Source: Nocardioides silvaticus (GTDB taxonomy: Bacteria; Actinomycetota; Actinomycetes; Propionibacteriales; Nocardioidaceae). Taken from it: 64,000 nt of DNA. Where the stretch lies: the NCBI RefSeq assembly GCF_003160695.1, contig NZ_QGDD01000001.1, forward strand, positions 310,001 through 374,000, given 5' to 3'. Positions 25,297 through 35,261 of the stretch are shown in pieces (the stretch's first letter is position 1; each line of letters starts with the position of its first letter). Both the position numbers and the translations under genes were made by a program. Under the pieces are notes generated by a model. The model saw nothing but the letters and a program-made list of their open reading frames with translations, did not search any database and was not told the origin of the DNA.

Positions 25297-28200
25297 ACAG
25301 ACCGACTCGGCTTCGAGGCGTTTTCCGCTAGCCAGGTCGAGGGGTCGACGTTGTCGGGTCCGTAGATGGAGCCGTTCTCGAGGTGGACCTCGAAATGCAG
25401 GTGGCAGCCACTTCCGTTCCCTACGTTGCCGACCTGGCCGATCGGCTCGCCGGCGGCGACGGTCTGGCCGCGGCTGACGGTGACGTTCTGCATGTGCGCG
25501 TACCAGGTGGTCAGGGACCCGGCGCCGGTGGTGACCTTGACCAGCTGCGGGCCGGCCCAGCCCTGGCTGGTGTCGATCTCGATGGTGCCGGCGTGGGCGG
25601 CGTAGACGGTCGTGCCGCACGGGGCGGAGAAGTCGGTTCCCGTGTGCCAGTTGGACCAGTAGGGACCGGTGTCGTGCCAGTTCTTCCGGTCCGTTCCAAT
25701 GTACTGCGCGGGAACCGGGTGGACCACCTCGTCGCAGGACGCGCCCTCGAGGCCGACCGGGGAGACCTGGGCGTTGGGCAGAACGTTGATGTGCGGGTGG
25801 TCGAGGTGGTTCGCGGTGGCCGAGCCTCGGTCCTCCATCGGCCGCCAGCCCTCATCGGCTCGCGCGACCGACCAGATGCGCTGGTACCAGATGATGTAGT
25901 CGATGGCGAGTTCCTTCGCGTGCGCCTGGGCGTACGCCACGAGCGCGTCCCCCTGGGCCTTGCCAGCGGGAGTCAGCGGGACCATGAAGTCGGCCGCCAG
26001 GCCGGCCGGGTGACCGTGGGGGTCGGTGGCGCTCTCGCGGTAGCCGCCGACAGTCTTGATGTCGAACATCGGGCCGAGGATGTTGACCAGCTGCGTCAGC
26101 TGCGGCTTGACCGGGCCGAGGTTGTAGTTGGTCTCGGTCGCGACCGCGCAGCCCGCGCTGCTGCCGGCGGTGGTGGCGGTCACCAGCGGGTGGTCAGCGA
26201 TCTTGTTGGCTTGGGTGCTGTTGTCGACCTCAGCGCTGGCCCAGGTGAGGTTGGCGCCGTAGATGTGGTCGATCGGCGCGTCCTGCTTGGGCTTCTTGCA
26301 GGGCTCCGCTGATCCCCCGAAGGCGTTGTTCAGTTCGGGTGTGAGGACGCAGTGCGAGGAGTTCTGGCCGTCCTTGCCGTCGTTGAAGTCGCCCAGGATC
26401 ACCGTCGGGGTGCCGGTGCCGGCGAGCTCGGTCATGGTGGCCAGCTGGCGGCGCAGCGCCTCCTTGCGGTGCCCGGCAGCGTTCCCTTGCGTGTTGGCCG
26501 GGTTGTGGATGCTCCAGACCCAGATCACCTGCCCTGCGTTGACGCTGTCGGCCGCACCCGTCAGCTGGACGACCGGCATCCCGACGTCCTTGCCGTTGAA
26601 GTACGGGATCTGGACGAGGCGTGAGTCGGTCATCTCCCAGCTGCCGCGGTCCCAGATCACCTTGTTCTGGGTGTTGCCGGTGGCCGGGTACATGCCCCAC
26701 TTGGCCGAGTAGCGGTCAGCCAGGGCCTTCGCCTGGGGGCCGTGGACCTCCTGGAGGCCGGCGATGGTGACGCCGGCGTTCTCGATCGCGCTGAGTGCCC
26801 CGGGCAGCCGCTTTTCCCAGGTGGCGTACCCGGCATTCTCATTGCCACCGCCCGCCTCGTTGTCGGTGTGTCCGGCGCCCAGGATGTTCAAGGTCCCAAC
26901 GGTGATCGGGTTGACGGTGCCCTCACAGTTGCTCGCGTTCGAGACCGCGCCATCGACGTCGGGCAGGTCTGGCAGGTCGCCGCCGAGGAGATCGGTGATG
27001 TCGCCGGCGACGTCCTCCCACTGGGCGTAGGCGTCGGGGAAGCCGGAGCGCTGCACAGCCTGAGCCGCCTCGGTGAGCGGCATGTCCTGCCAGCCGGGGA
27101 TGTCGAGCAGGCCGGGGTTGCCGGTGTGCTGGGCCTTGCCGAAGAACGCCCGCGCGGCGAGGACCGGGTTGGTGACCTCAGCGCGGCTCCCCCAGCCGGT
27201 CGAGGGACGCTGCTGGAACAGGCCGCCGGAGTCTCGGTCGCCGCCCGTGAGGTTGACCAGCTTGGACTCCTGGATCGCGGTGGCGATCGCGATCTGTAGG
27301 CCGTAGCGGGGGACCTGGAGGTCGCGGGCCACCTGGGCGATGGTGATCGCGTTGCGGGCCTGCTCGGTGGCCAGGGTCGGGTAGCTGGAGGCGAACCGCA
27401 GCTGCATCAGCTGGGCGAGCACGTCGCCGGTCGGCGGCTCCTCGGCCGAGGTCCTTGTGGTGTGGGCGGCGTTCACCACACCTTCGCTGGTGGCCGCAGT
27501 CGTTGGGGCGCTCTCGGGGCCGGCGCCGTTCATGGCGATGCGGGCGGCGATCCAGTGGTGGTCGGAGACCATGGTCCCGTCCCTGCCGCCCTCGAGCCGC
27601 ACGCCCTGGTAACGGGGGAAGAAGATGAAGTCGACCGAGTGGTTGTGCCAGCCGTAGCCGGCGGCCTTCATCTTGGCGGCCGCCGTCCACGGGAGGTCTG
27701 TGTAGGAGGCGTGGGTGTTCATGTCGCCGCCGATGAGCACCGGGCCGTGCGTGGCGAGGGAGTTCCGCAGCTGCAGCAGGATGTCCATGCCGGCGCCGTA
27801 CTGCTGGGGCCGGGTCAGCGGCGGGTTCCCGTGCTGGCGGGGGTACTTGTGCGGGTTGGTCATGTGGTGGGTCGAGATCACCGACACCACGGCGCCGTCG
27901 GCGCGCTCGAGGATCACCCAGGTGGCGAACCGATCCCAGGTGACCGGTCGGCCCTTGTAATAGGTGTTGTCGTCGACGGCGAGGGTGACCCGGCCACCGT
28001 TGGCCTTGGACCAGGTGTCGCGCTTCCACAGCACGACGTTGCCCATCGAGTTGTTGTCGCCGGTGTGGTCGGCGACTCGGAACGCGTCGTAGCCGGGAGC
28101 GGCGGCCTCGATCTGCGCCAGGCTCCAGCCGCTGGCCTCGTTGAGGCTCACGAAGTCGGGGTTCGTCGACAGCACCCGGGGCATGGAGGCCCGGAAGCCG

Positions 28201-28439
28201 TCGAGACCAGAGCGGCGCGGGATGTTGGCCTGCGCCATGGTGACCTTGCCCTTGACCGGACCGCCCACCGGCCCGTCCATGACACCAAGGTCGCCGAGCT
28301 CAGTGGGTGCGGTCTCGCTGGTCTGGGTGCGGCACTCGGCGGCCGCGGTCGTGGTCATGACCACCATCAGGGTCACGACGAACGGCAGAGCCATGAAGAC
28401 GATCAGGACCGGCAGTCCGGCGAGGAGCAGCTTCTTCAC
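25293..28439 (-). CDS. Five-domain secreted hydrolase: EEP nuclease, transglycosylase, EEP nuclease, DD-peptidase-like, M23 peptidase
   Basis: A 1048-residue protein with an N-terminal membrane/signal segment (LLAGLPVLIVFMALPFVVTLMVV). Domain 1 (about 60-310) is endonuclease/exonuclease/phosphatase type: VSLNEASG, ISTHHMTN, GGDMNTH, VDFIFF, SDHHW. Domain 2 (about 375-470) is a lytic-transglycosylase-like fold with IATAIQESKLVN and DSGGLFQQRPS. Domain 3 (about 515-770) is a second EEP domain: TVGTLNIL, GLQEVHG, GDFND, PIDHIYG, ADHPLV. Domain 4 (about 780-900) has GHPAGLAADFMVP, as in cell-wall DD-peptidase-like modules. Domain 5 (about 930-1035) is an M23 metallopeptidase with HTGTDFSAP and HLHFEVH. 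The wall-cutting parts fit a VirB1-like role in opening peptidoglycan for the channel. The role of two extracellular nuclease-like domains is unknown. The gene lies between virB4 (displaced by cargo) and the coupling-protein operon. Confidence 0.85.
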   Translation of the reverse strand: MKKLLLAGLPVLIVFMALPFVVTLMVVMTTTAAAECRTQTSETAPTELGDLGVMDGPVGGPVKGKVTMAQANIPRRSGLDGFRASMPRVLSTNPDFVSLNEASGWSLAQIEAAAPGYDAFRVADHTGDNNSMGNVVLWKRDTWSKANGGRVTLAVDDNTYYKGRPVTWDRFATWVILERADGAVVSVISTHHMTNPHKYPRQHGNPPLTRPQQYGAGMDILLQLRNSLATHGPVLIGGDMNTHASYTDLPWTAAAKMKAAGYGWHNHSVDFIFFPRYQGVRLEGGRDGTMVSDHHWIAARIAMNGAGPESAPTTAATSEGVVNAAHTTRTSAEEPPTGDVLAQLMQLRFASSYPTLATEQARNAITIAQVARDLQVPRYGLQIAIATAIQESKLVNLTGGDRDSGGLFQQRPSTGWGSRAEVTNPVLAARAFFGKAQHTGNPGLLDIPGWQDMPLTEAAQAVQRSGFPDAYAQWEDVAGDITDLLGGDLPDLPDVDGAVSNASNCEGTVNPITVGTLNILGAGHTDNEAGGGNENAGYATWEKRLPGALSAIENAGVTIAGLQEVHGPQAKALADRYSAKWGMYPATGNTQNKVIWDRGSWEMTDSRLVQIPYFNGKDVGMPVVQLTGAADSVNAGQVIWVWSIHNPANTQGNAAGHRKEALRRQLATMTELAGTGTPTVILGDFNDGKDGQNSSHCVLTPELNNAFGGSAEPCKKPKQDAPIDHIYGANLTWASAEVDNSTQANKIADHPLVTATTAGSSAGCAVATETNYNLGPVKPQLTQLVNILGPMFDIKTVGGYRESATDPHGHPAGLAADFMVPLTPAGKAQGDALVAYAQAHAKELAIDYIIWYQRIWSVARADEGWRPMEDRGSATANHLDHPHINVLPNAQVSPVGLEGASCDEVVHPVPAQYIGTDRKNWHDTGPYWSNWHTGTDFSAPCGTTVYAAHAGTIEIDTSQGWAGPQLVKVTTGAGSLTTWYAHMQNVTVSRGQTVAAGEPIGQVGNVGNGSGCHLHFEVHLENGSIYGPDNVDPSTWLAENASKPSRSV

Positions 28440-28637
28440 GACAGGTCGGTCCCGAGCGCCTCAGCCGGCAATCTCCAGGAACTCAGGTTCGATCGGACCC
28501 AGATGAGTCCCGATCTGCGTCTGTGCAGGTGGCGTCGGTTCGACCGCTGGCCGGACCTGAATTGACACTTGGTCACTCTGGCTGACGGTCTCGCTGTAGC
28601 ATCGATGCATGATCGCCTCGCTTGAAGTCGGTGACTG

Positions 28638-29723
28638 ATGGGCTTGGTGGCGCTGCCGGGTGGCAGCGCTGCTGATCCGGCACTGATAGGTGCGCAGGCG
28701 GTGCTGGACTTCGAGCAGGAGGTCGTCGACCAGCACGCGCTGGCGATGTCGGCAGCAGGTCTGACTGACCGCCACATCGGCGGGACCCGGGCGATCGTCA
28801 TTGAGTTCGCGCGCTCGCTGTCCACCCCGCTGTGGGAGGCCACCTGCGCGGACGCGGACGCCTTTCTGGCCCAGCAGCGCCGGATGGGGCTCAGCGTGTC
28901 GACCCGGGCGGGCAAGGCAGGGGCGCTGTCGGGGTTCTATGAGTTCGTGATCGCCCGCTACGAGGGCACGATCCGCCGTGCGACCGGTGTGTTGGTTGAG
29001 CAGCCGATCGATGAGTTCAATCGTCAGTCCGGGGCATCGCTGGGCAAGGTCCGGGTGCCGCCGTCGGATGAGGAGGTCGACTCGCTGTTCACTGCCTGGC
29101 GCGGCTCGGTCCCGCAGGCACGCAAGTATCGGCCGGCGGCCCGCGACTACTTCGCCGCCTCGCTGTGGCGCCGGCTCGGGCTGCGGATCAACGAGACCGT
29201 CATGCTCGACATCCGCGACTGGCGCCCCGATCTGGGCGAGTTCGGCAAGCTCCACGTCCGTCATGGCAAGGGCTCTGGCGGCCGCGGACCCAAGCCCCGG
29301 CTGGTGCCGGCGATCAATGGCGCGAACCAGTTGATCGACTGGTGGCTGGGAGAGGTCCGCCCGCAGTACGGCGAGGATTGGGCTGACCCGGATGCGCCGA
29401 TGCTGCCGTCCGAGCGGTTCGACCGCGAGCTGGACCGCTGTGGCCGCGTCGGCGCGAACGCGCTGCGCCGAGCTCTGGGGATCCAGGTCGATCAGTGGCT
29501 TCCGGCGTGGTCGGGGCGGATGACGCCACACGTGCTGCGGCACTACTGCGCATCGTCTCTGTACGCGGCCGGCATGGACATCAAGGCCCTCCAAGAGCTC
29601 CTTGGACACCAGTGGCTGGCCACCACCTCGGGCTACCTCCACGTCCGCAGCGACCACATCGAACGTGCGTGGAACAACGCGAGCGACCGCGTTGAAGCCC
29701 GCCTGGGCATTCGTACCGACTGA
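28638..29723 (+). CDS. Tyrosine recombinase/integrase, first gene of a recombinase cassette
   Basis: A 361-residue integrase from ATG 28638. An N-terminal SAM-like domain (about residues 20-120) is followed by the catalytic domain: arginine I in RRLGLRINETVML, the HxxR motif in TPHVLRHYCAS, and LLGHQWLATTSGYLHV with His and nucleophilic Tyr. All catalytic residues look intact. It is followed closely by a small XRE protein and a large zinc-finger integrase-like protein on the same strand, a recurrent three-gene set. It probably moved the 28.6-44.2 kb cargo or is itself mobile; this is inference. Confidence 0.88.
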   Translation: MGLVALPGGSAADPALIGAQAVLDFEQEVVDQHALAMSAAGLTDRHIGGTRAIVIEFARSLSTPLWEATCADADAFLAQQRRMGLSVSTRAGKAGALSGFYEFVIARYEGTIRRATGVLVEQPIDEFNRQSGASLGKVRVPPSDEEVDSLFTAWRGSVPQARKYRPAARDYFAASLWRRLGLRINETVMLDIRDWRPDLGEFGKLHVRHGKGSGGRGPKPRLVPAINGANQLIDWWLGEVRPQYGEDWADPDAPMLPSERFDRELDRCGRVGANALRRALGIQVDQWLPAWSGRMTPHVLRHYCASSLYAAGMDIKALQELLGHQWLATTSGYLHVRSDHIERAWNNASDRVEARLGIRTD

Positions 29724-29754
29724 CCCGACCGACGAACCGAAGGAGAGGATCCAG

Positions 29755-30114
29755 ATGCAGTGGAGCCTGCGGCTGCGAGCCGCCGAGAGAGGGATCTGGA
29801 AGTCCGCGGAGCTGCGCCGGATGCTGGCTGAAGCCGGGCTTGAGATCAGCGCCGGGAAGATGTCGTCGTGGTGGGCCGGCGCCCCGCCGACAATGCGGCT
29901 CGAAGAGCTCGACGTGCTGTGCGCCGTGCTCGAGTGCACCCCGAACGACCTGATGACACCGGAGCCGGACAAGGTCGCCGCCCGCCGTCCCCGCAACACG
30001 GCCGCAGCCACCGGCAACGGCGGCAACGGGAACGGCGATCCGAACGACAGCGCCGGTAAGCCCCCGGCGGTCACCCCGCGGCTCGGCAAGCCGCGGTCGA
30101 CACCGCCGCTGTAA
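29755..30114 (+). CDS. XRE-type HTH protein of the recombinase cassette
   Basis: A 119-residue protein. ATG 29755 is preceded by AGGAGAGG. Residues 1-65 form a Cro/XRE-type fold (LRLRAAERGIWKSAELRRML, then LEELDVLCAVLECTPNDLM). The C-terminal half is disordered and rich in Gly, Asn and Pro. The gene lies 31 bp after the integrase and 38 bp before the zinc-finger protein, so the three are probably one transcript. It likely regulates the cassette or helps recombination. Confidence 0.75.
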   Translation: MQWSLRLRAAERGIWKSAELRRMLAEAGLEISAGKMSSWWAGAPPTMRLEELDVLCAVLECTPNDLMTPEPDKVAARRPRNTAAATGNGGNGNGDPNDSAGKPPAVTPRLGKPRSTPPL

Positions 30115-30152
30115 CCCTCGCCCACATCGGCCACGGCGACGAGGAGCATTGC

Positions 30153-31946
30153 ATGCCAGCGCCCGGCCCGAACGCGCCCCTGCGGGTGCCGCCCAAGTGC
30201 AACGCCTGCCAGGACCACCGGGTTGCCTGGACCAACCCCCGAGTCGACCTCTGTTATCGCTGCCTGCCCGGTGGCCCGTTCGCATCGCCACCGTGCGACC
30301 ACTGCGGCTCCCGCGCCGACTACTTCAGTCAGGGATTGTGCAGTCGATGTCATCCCCGCAGCCCCGAGCACATCGGGTCCTGCAAAGGCTGCCTTGCCTG
30401 GGGCGTCTACCCCCGCCACAACTGGACCTGCTGGTCGTGCCGCTGGTGGCAGACCCACTACCCGAAGGGCACCTGCGACTTCTGCGGCCGCACCAGCCAC
30501 GTCAGCGACAGGCGGGCATGTCGCCTCTGCCTTGAGAATGCCCGACTCGAGCAGGTGCCCGGGCGCGCCCCGGACCTCGCCGGCGCGAACAAGAACAGCC
30601 AGCAGTTGTTCTTCGCCAACATGGTCTTCAAACGTCGGGCGACGCCGCTGCCGGACTACGTCAGTTGGGATGCCCGTTGGTCGATGAAGAACAAGAACCA
30701 GCTGAGCTACCACCCCGGTACCAGCTTCGACGAGCACGCGCGCGAACAGCTGACCCTGTTCGATATGGACCCCGATCCTGACGTCCTGCGCAACCGAATC
30801 CTGCTCGAAGACAGTGAGCTGACGCGTTACTGCGCGGCCATCGTTGCCGATCACGCCCGGCGCTACGGCTGGAGCGTAAGACAACGCAATGCGGTGATGC
30901 AGACCTTGCGGATGCTGCAGACTGTCCGGCCGACGCCCACTGCGAGGATCCGCGCCAGCGACGTCGTGGCGCTGCGCCGCTATGACGGCACCATCACCTC
31001 CACCCTCGACGTCCTCGCGGAAGCCGAGTTGCTCATCGAAGACGTTCCGACACGGGTGGAGCGGTACTTCAACGCCAAGTTCATCGAATCCGGAAGCCTC
31101 CCCGACGCGATGCGGGAGCACCTCCGACTGTGGCTTCAGGTCATGCTCGGCGGATCCCGACAAGCACCTCGTCAATTGCCCCGCGAGCCCGAGACCGTCG
31201 AGATCCACATCCAAGGGCTGGCGCCCGTGGTCCAGGTGTGGGTTGAAGCCGGCCGCCGGTCGTTCGCAGAGATCACCAAGGACGACATCCTGGCCGCCCT
31301 CGCGACCCTGCCTACCGGCACCAGCCACCGCCACTTCGCGGAGAACGGGCTGAAGTCGTTGTTCAAGATCCTCAAGGGCCGCCGACTCGTCTTCGCCAAC
31401 CCGATGCGGGGCATCGATCTGACCCGCGTCCACACCAACATTCCGATGCCGTTGGACCTCGCGCTGATCCGGGCCGAGCTGGACTCGCCGAACCCGGCCG
31501 TCGCGCTCGCCGTGGCACTGGTGGCCTTCCACGGCCTCACTGGCAAGCAGGTGCGCGAGCTCGGGTTGACCGACATCGTCGACGGCCGGCTCCACCTCGA
31601 TGGCCGCGACATCCCGCTCGCAGCACCCGTGAGAACCCGGGTCAGCGCCTGGCTCGACTACCGCAGCCAGACCTGGCCGGCGACCGCCAACCCGCACCTG
31701 CTCATCAACCGACGAACCGCGCCGCGGCTCGTGCCGGGCGGCCACTCCTTTCCCTGGAAAGACAGCCGCATTCGTCCGCGGGCCCTGCGCGAGGACCGCA
31801 TCCTGCACGAGATCCACGCCACCGGCGGCGACGTGCGCCGCATCTACGACCTGTTCGGACTCAGCGTCGAAGGCGCCACCCGCTACCTGGCGACCGTCGA
31901 TCACTCCGATCTCGGCGACCCCACCGGACTGGCCAACCGGTCGTGA
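30153..31946 (+). CDS. Zinc-finger-rich protein with degenerate integrase-like C-terminus
   Basis: A 597-residue protein. The first 130 residues hold about ten CxxC pairs (CNACQD, CYRC, CDHCG, CSRC, CKGC, CWSC, CDFCG, CRLC), enough for four or five zinc ribbons. The rest resembles a phage-integrase fold: a helical core (about 350-420, TKDDILAALATLPTG) and a catalytic-like region (PAVALAVALVAFHGLTGKQVRELGL, later GDVRRIYDLFGLSVEGATRYL). The usual HxxR is not visible and the position of the first arginine is replaced, so it is probably not an active recombinase. A DNA-targeting or architectural role beside the active integrase is inferred. Confidence 0.7.
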   Translation: MPAPGPNAPLRVPPKCNACQDHRVAWTNPRVDLCYRCLPGGPFASPPCDHCGSRADYFSQGLCSRCHPRSPEHIGSCKGCLAWGVYPRHNWTCWSCRWWQTHYPKGTCDFCGRTSHVSDRRACRLCLENARLEQVPGRAPDLAGANKNSQQLFFANMVFKRRATPLPDYVSWDARWSMKNKNQLSYHPGTSFDEHAREQLTLFDMDPDPDVLRNRILLEDSELTRYCAAIVADHARRYGWSVRQRNAVMQTLRMLQTVRPTPTARIRASDVVALRRYDGTITSTLDVLAEAELLIEDVPTRVERYFNAKFIESGSLPDAMREHLRLWLQVMLGGSRQAPRQLPREPETVEIHIQGLAPVVQVWVEAGRRSFAEITKDDILAALATLPTGTSHRHFAENGLKSLFKILKGRRLVFANPMRGIDLTRVHTNIPMPLDLALIRAELDSPNPAVALAVALVAFHGLTGKQVRELGLTDIVDGRLHLDGRDIPLAAPVRTRVSAWLDYRSQTWPATANPHLLINRRTAPRLVPGGHSFPWKDSRIRPRALREDRILHEIHATGGDVRRIYDLFGLSVEGATRYLATVDHSDLGDPTGLANRS

Positions 31947-32083
31947 GGATTGTCTCTGAGAACATCCGTCCTCCGGGCACACCCGCCGCCAACCCATCAT
32001 GACCCAACAAGCAACCGCGGCCGCCACGGATCGGACACTTTCGGAGAACTCGTTTTGCGTCACGGCCTGAGCGTGGCGTCCTC

Positions 32084-32232
32084 GCGTCCCCGCATCCGTC
32101 CCCCGCCGTCCGCGGCAAACGGGGGGACGCAGTTCGCGTCAACGCATTCGCGCAGGTCAGGAGGCGTCCCCCCGAAAGTTCGAGAAGACTCGGGCCATCC
32201 CTGGTGAGCCCCGGCTCTTGTCGAGATGCAGC
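32084..32232. repeat. Structured GC-rich repeat, copy A
   Basis: This stretch shares three identical blocks in the same order and orientation with 53769-53915: GCGTCCCCGCATCCGTCCCCC, GGCGTCCCCCCGAAAGTT and TTGTCGAGATGCAGC. In between, GCGTCCCC and GGGGGACGC blocks can pair into hairpins in both copies, although the connecting bases differ. It lies right after the recombinase cassette and before the copper block. The surrounding 31947-32371 holds no gene I can support. Confidence 0.65.
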
Positions 32233-32371
32233 GCCCTGCGACAACTCGCTGTCATGTTCAAAATCCATTGAACGAATCGACTTAGGGGTCCGGGCCGACG
32301 GGGCTTTCAGGGCCGCGCGGGTCCAGCGGCGTCGGCCACCGGCTGTCGGCTGCGCGGGCTGGGATCCTGCT

Positions 32372-32908
32372 TCAGGGGGTGGTCTCTGGCGTGAGTCCGG
32401 CGAGCAGGTTGAACGCTCCGGTGAGCACGTTGAGCGCTACCACCCCGACGACGTCGGCTATCTCCCGGTCGCTGTAGCCATGGTCGCGCAACTCTTGGAC
32501 CTGGGCGTCCGTGATGCCCGTGGGCTCCCGGTACACCCTCATGGCCACCGCGATCATGGCCGCTACCCGGGGATCCGCGGACGTGCTGCGCCGGGCCGCC
32601 TCGATCTCCTCCTCGGTGACACCGAGCGATCGGGCGGCGCTCTCGTGCGCCTCCAGGCACAGTTCGCAGCCTTGGTGGACCTGCAGTGCGATCGAGACGA
32701 GCTCGCTGATGCGCCGGTCGAGCTTGGCGCGCTTCATCGCCCGGCTCAGCTGCAGGTAGCCACCCAGGACCGCGGGCGAGTGGGCCATGGTGCGGACCAT
32801 CGCACCGACCTGGCCGTGCCGCTCGACCAGGTCGCCGAGGAGGTCGCGCGAGGCACCGACCGCGCTCTCCGGAGTCAGCGCCGCCAACCGAGCCGTGGGC
32901 GCGCTCAT
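32372..32908 (-). CDS. Carboxymuconolactone decarboxylase/AhpD-like protein
   Basis: A 178-residue protein from ATG 32908, overlapping the copA stop by 4 bp. It shows the AhpD-like CxxC plus His motif in [14 protein letters not shown] (about residues 80-93), a redox-active site in this family, and the C-terminal helix [17 protein letters not shown]. As last gene of the copper operon it may protect thiols or handle peroxide stress linked to copper. Family membership is firm, but the role here is inferred. Confidence 0.8.
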   Translation of the reverse strand: MSAPTARLAALTPESAVGASRDLLGDLVERHGQVGAMVRTMAHSPAVLGGYLQLSRAMKRAKLDRRISELVSIALQVHQGCELCLEAHESAARSLGVTEEEIEAARRSTSADPRVAAMIAVAMRVYREPTGITDAQVQELRDHGYSDREIADVVGVVALNVLTGAFNLLAGLTPETTP

Positions 32909-35235
32909 GACACGGTCCCCGGTGCTTCGGTCGCGGCGGCGGAGTGGGCCTTGAACCCGCGCAGGCGCAGGCTGTTGGAGACCACGAACACCGAGGAGAA
33001 CGCCATGGCGGCGCCGGCGAGCATCGGGTTGAGCAGGCCGGCGGCGGCCAGTGGCAGGGCGGCGACGTTGTAGGCGAAGGCCCAGAACAGGTTGCCCTTG
33101 ATCGTGCCGAGAGTGCGGCGCGAGAGCCGGATCGCGTCGACCGCCACCCGCAGGTCGCCGCGGACGAGGGTGAGGTCGCTGGCCTCGATCGCCACGTCGG
33201 TGCCGGTGCCCATCGCCAGGCCGAGGTCGGCCTGGGCCAGCGCGGCTGCGTCGTTGACGCCGTCGCCGACCATGGCGACGACATTCCCCTCGGCCTGGAG
33301 CCGCTTGACGACGTCGACCTTGTCTGCGGGGAGTACGTCGGCGATGACGTCGGCCTCGTCGATACCGACCTCCGCGGCGACCTGCCGGGCGACGACCGCG
33401 TTGTCGCCGGTGAGCAGCACGGGCCGCAGTCCGAGCTCGCGCAGCTCGCGAATCGCGGCTGCCGATGTCGGCTTGATCGCGTCCGCGACCACCACGACGC
33501 CGCGTGCCTTGCCGTCCCACCCGACTGCGACGGCGGTGCCGCCCGTGGACTGGGCCTCCTCCAGCGCCTGCTGCAGCGCGGGCGTCAGGTGCTGGGACCA
33601 CTCGGCCAGCAGTTGGGGACGGCCGACGAGCACGGCGTGGCTGGCTGCCCCGTCGGCGAGGACTCCCTGGATGCCGAGGCCTTCGATGTTGGCGAAGTCC
33701 TCGACCTCGGGGAGGGGACTCTGCTGGTCCCGGGCGGCGTCGGCGATTGCCCGGGCGATGGGGTGCTCGGAGGCGTTCTCGAGGGCACCGGCGTAGCGCA
33801 GGACCACGGTTGCGTCCTCGCCGTCGGCGGCGATGACGTCGCGCAGGGTCATCTTGCCGGTGGTGACGGTGCCGGTCTTGTCCAGGACGACGGTGTCGAC
33901 GCTGCGGGTCGACTCCAGGACCTCGGGGCCTTTGATCAGGATGCCGAGCTGGGCGCCGCGGCCGGTGCCGACCATGAGGGCGGTCGGCGTGGCCAGCCCG
34001 AGGGCGCAGGGGCAGGCGATGATCAGGACCGCGACCGCTGCGGTGAAGGCGGCGGCGAGGCCGTTGCCGGTGCCGAGCCAGAAGCCGAGGGTGCCGGCGG
34101 CGAGGAGGATGACGATCGGGACGAAGATGCCCGAGATCCGGTCGGCCAGGCGCTGGACCTGGGCCTTGCCGTTCTGGGCGTCCTCGATCAGGCGCGCCAT
34201 CTGCGCCAGCTGGGTGTCGCCGCCGACTCTCGTCGCGCGCACGACGAGGCGCCCGCCGGCGTTGACGGTGGCGCCGACGACGGCGTCACCCTCGCCGACC
34301 TCGACCGGCACGGACTCGCCGGTCAGCATCGAGGCGTCCACGGCCGACGTACCGCGCTCGATGACGCCGTCGGTGGCGATCTTCTCGCCGGGGCGTACGA
34401 CGAACCGGTTGCCGACCGCGAGCTGGTCGACCGGGATCTTGGTCTCGGTGACGCCGTCGGGTCCGAGGACGGCGACCTCCTTCGCGCCGAGCTCGAGCAG
34501 AGCACGGAGAGCTGCGCCGGCGCGGCGCTTGGAGCGCTGCTCGAAGTAGCGACCGGCGAGGATGAAGGTGGTGACGCCGGCCGCGGCTTCGAGGTAGATG
34601 TTGCCGCTGCCGTCGCTGCGCTGGATGGTGAGCTCGAACGGGTGGGTCATGCCGGGGGTGCCGGCCGTGCCCCAGAACAGGGCGTAGAGCGACCAGCCCA
34701 GTGCGGCCAGGGTGCCGAGCGAGATCAGCGTGTCCATGGTCGAGGTGCCGTGGCGAAGGTTGGTCCAGGCCGCCTTGTGGAAGGGCCAGGCGCCCCAGGC
34801 CACGACGGGTGCGGCGAGTGTCAGGGAGAGCCACTGCCAGTTGGTGAACTGCAGGGCGGGGATCATCGCCATCGCGATCACCGGGACGGTGAGGACCGCC
34901 GAGATCAGGAGCCGCTGCCGCAGAGTGCGGAGCGGGTCGGCTTCCTCTGCCGCGCCGTTGTTGCCGTCTGTGCCGGCGTTGTCGGTCTTCGGCGGTCGGG
35001 GCAGGGAGGCGCCGTACCCGGCCTGCTCGACGGCCGCGACCAGGGCCTCGGGCGCCACGTCGGGATCGAAGGTGACCTTTGCCTTCTCGGTGGCGTAGTT
35101 GACCGTGGCGCTGACGCCGTCGAGCTTGTTGAGCTTGCGCTCGATCCGGTTGGCGCAGGAGGCGCAGGTCATCCCGGTGATCGCCAGCTCGATCGAACCG
35201 GCGGCTGGGGTGCCTGACTGACTCTGCGTTGTCAT
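32905..35235 (-). CDS. copA: Copper-exporting P1B-type ATPase CopA
   Basis: A 776-residue pump from ATG 35235 (AGGAGA site upstream). The N-terminal metal-binding domain has GMTCASC (about residues 20-26). The core contains the phosphatase motif TGES, the CPC ion-binding motif (about 408), the phosphorylation motif DKTGT (about 451), the HP motif [19 protein letters not shown], and near the end FAYN and MAFSSVFV, the signature of Cu(I)-specific P1B-1 ATPases. Eight membrane helices are expected. It exports Cu(I) from the cytoplasm and receives it from CopZ encoded upstream. It is cotranscribed with csoR-copZ and ends in an ATGA overlap with the AhpD-like gene. Confidence 0.93.
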   Translation of the reverse strand: MTTQSQSGTPAAGSIELAITGMTCASCANRIERKLNKLDGVSATVNYATEKAKVTFDPDVAPEALVAAVEQAGYGASLPRPPKTDNAGTDGNNGAAEEADPLRTLRQRLLISAVLTVPVIAMAMIPALQFTNWQWLSLTLAAPVVAWGAWPFHKAAWTNLRHGTSTMDTLISLGTLAALGWSLYALFWGTAGTPGMTHPFELTIQRSDGSGNIYLEAAAGVTTFILAGRYFEQRSKRRAGAALRALLELGAKEVAVLGPDGVTETKIPVDQLAVGNRFVVRPGEKIATDGVIERGTSAVDASMLTGESVPVEVGEGDAVVGATVNAGGRLVVRATRVGGDTQLAQMARLIEDAQNGKAQVQRLADRISGIFVPIVILLAAGTLGFWLGTGNGLAAAFTAAVAVLIIACPCALGLATPTALMVGTGRGAQLGILIKGPEVLESTRSVDTVVLDKTGTVTTGKMTLRDVIAADGEDATVVLRYAGALENASEHPIARAIADAARDQQSPLPEVEDFANIEGLGIQGVLADGAASHAVLVGRPQLLAEWSQHLTPALQQALEEAQSTGGTAVAVGWDGKARGVVVVADAIKPTSAAAIRELRELGLRPVLLTGDNAVVARQVAAEVGIDEADVIADVLPADKVDVVKRLQAEGNVVAMVGDGVNDAAALAQADLGLAMGTGTDVAIEASDLTLVRGDLRVAVDAIRLSRRTLGTIKGNLFWAFAYNVAALPLAAAGLLNPMLAGAAMAFSSVFVVSNSLRLRGFKAHSAAATEAPGTVS

Positions 35236-35261
35236 CGTTGTCTCCTGGTGGAATTGGCCGG

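Noticed and set aside
28609..28635. ATGATCGCC followed by GGTGAC before the integrase, resembling the transfer motif
   Set aside because: The spacing is 12 bases instead of 19 and TA is missing before GG, so it does not fit the other four copies.
28461..32063. 1200-codon minus-strand frame opposite the recombinase cassette
   Set aside because: It runs antisense through three well-supported genes and lacks protein-like motifs.
32944..35217. 757-codon plus-strand frame opposite copA
   Set aside because: Low-complexity shadow (GDGAGQ-type composition) of a clearly coding P-type ATPase.
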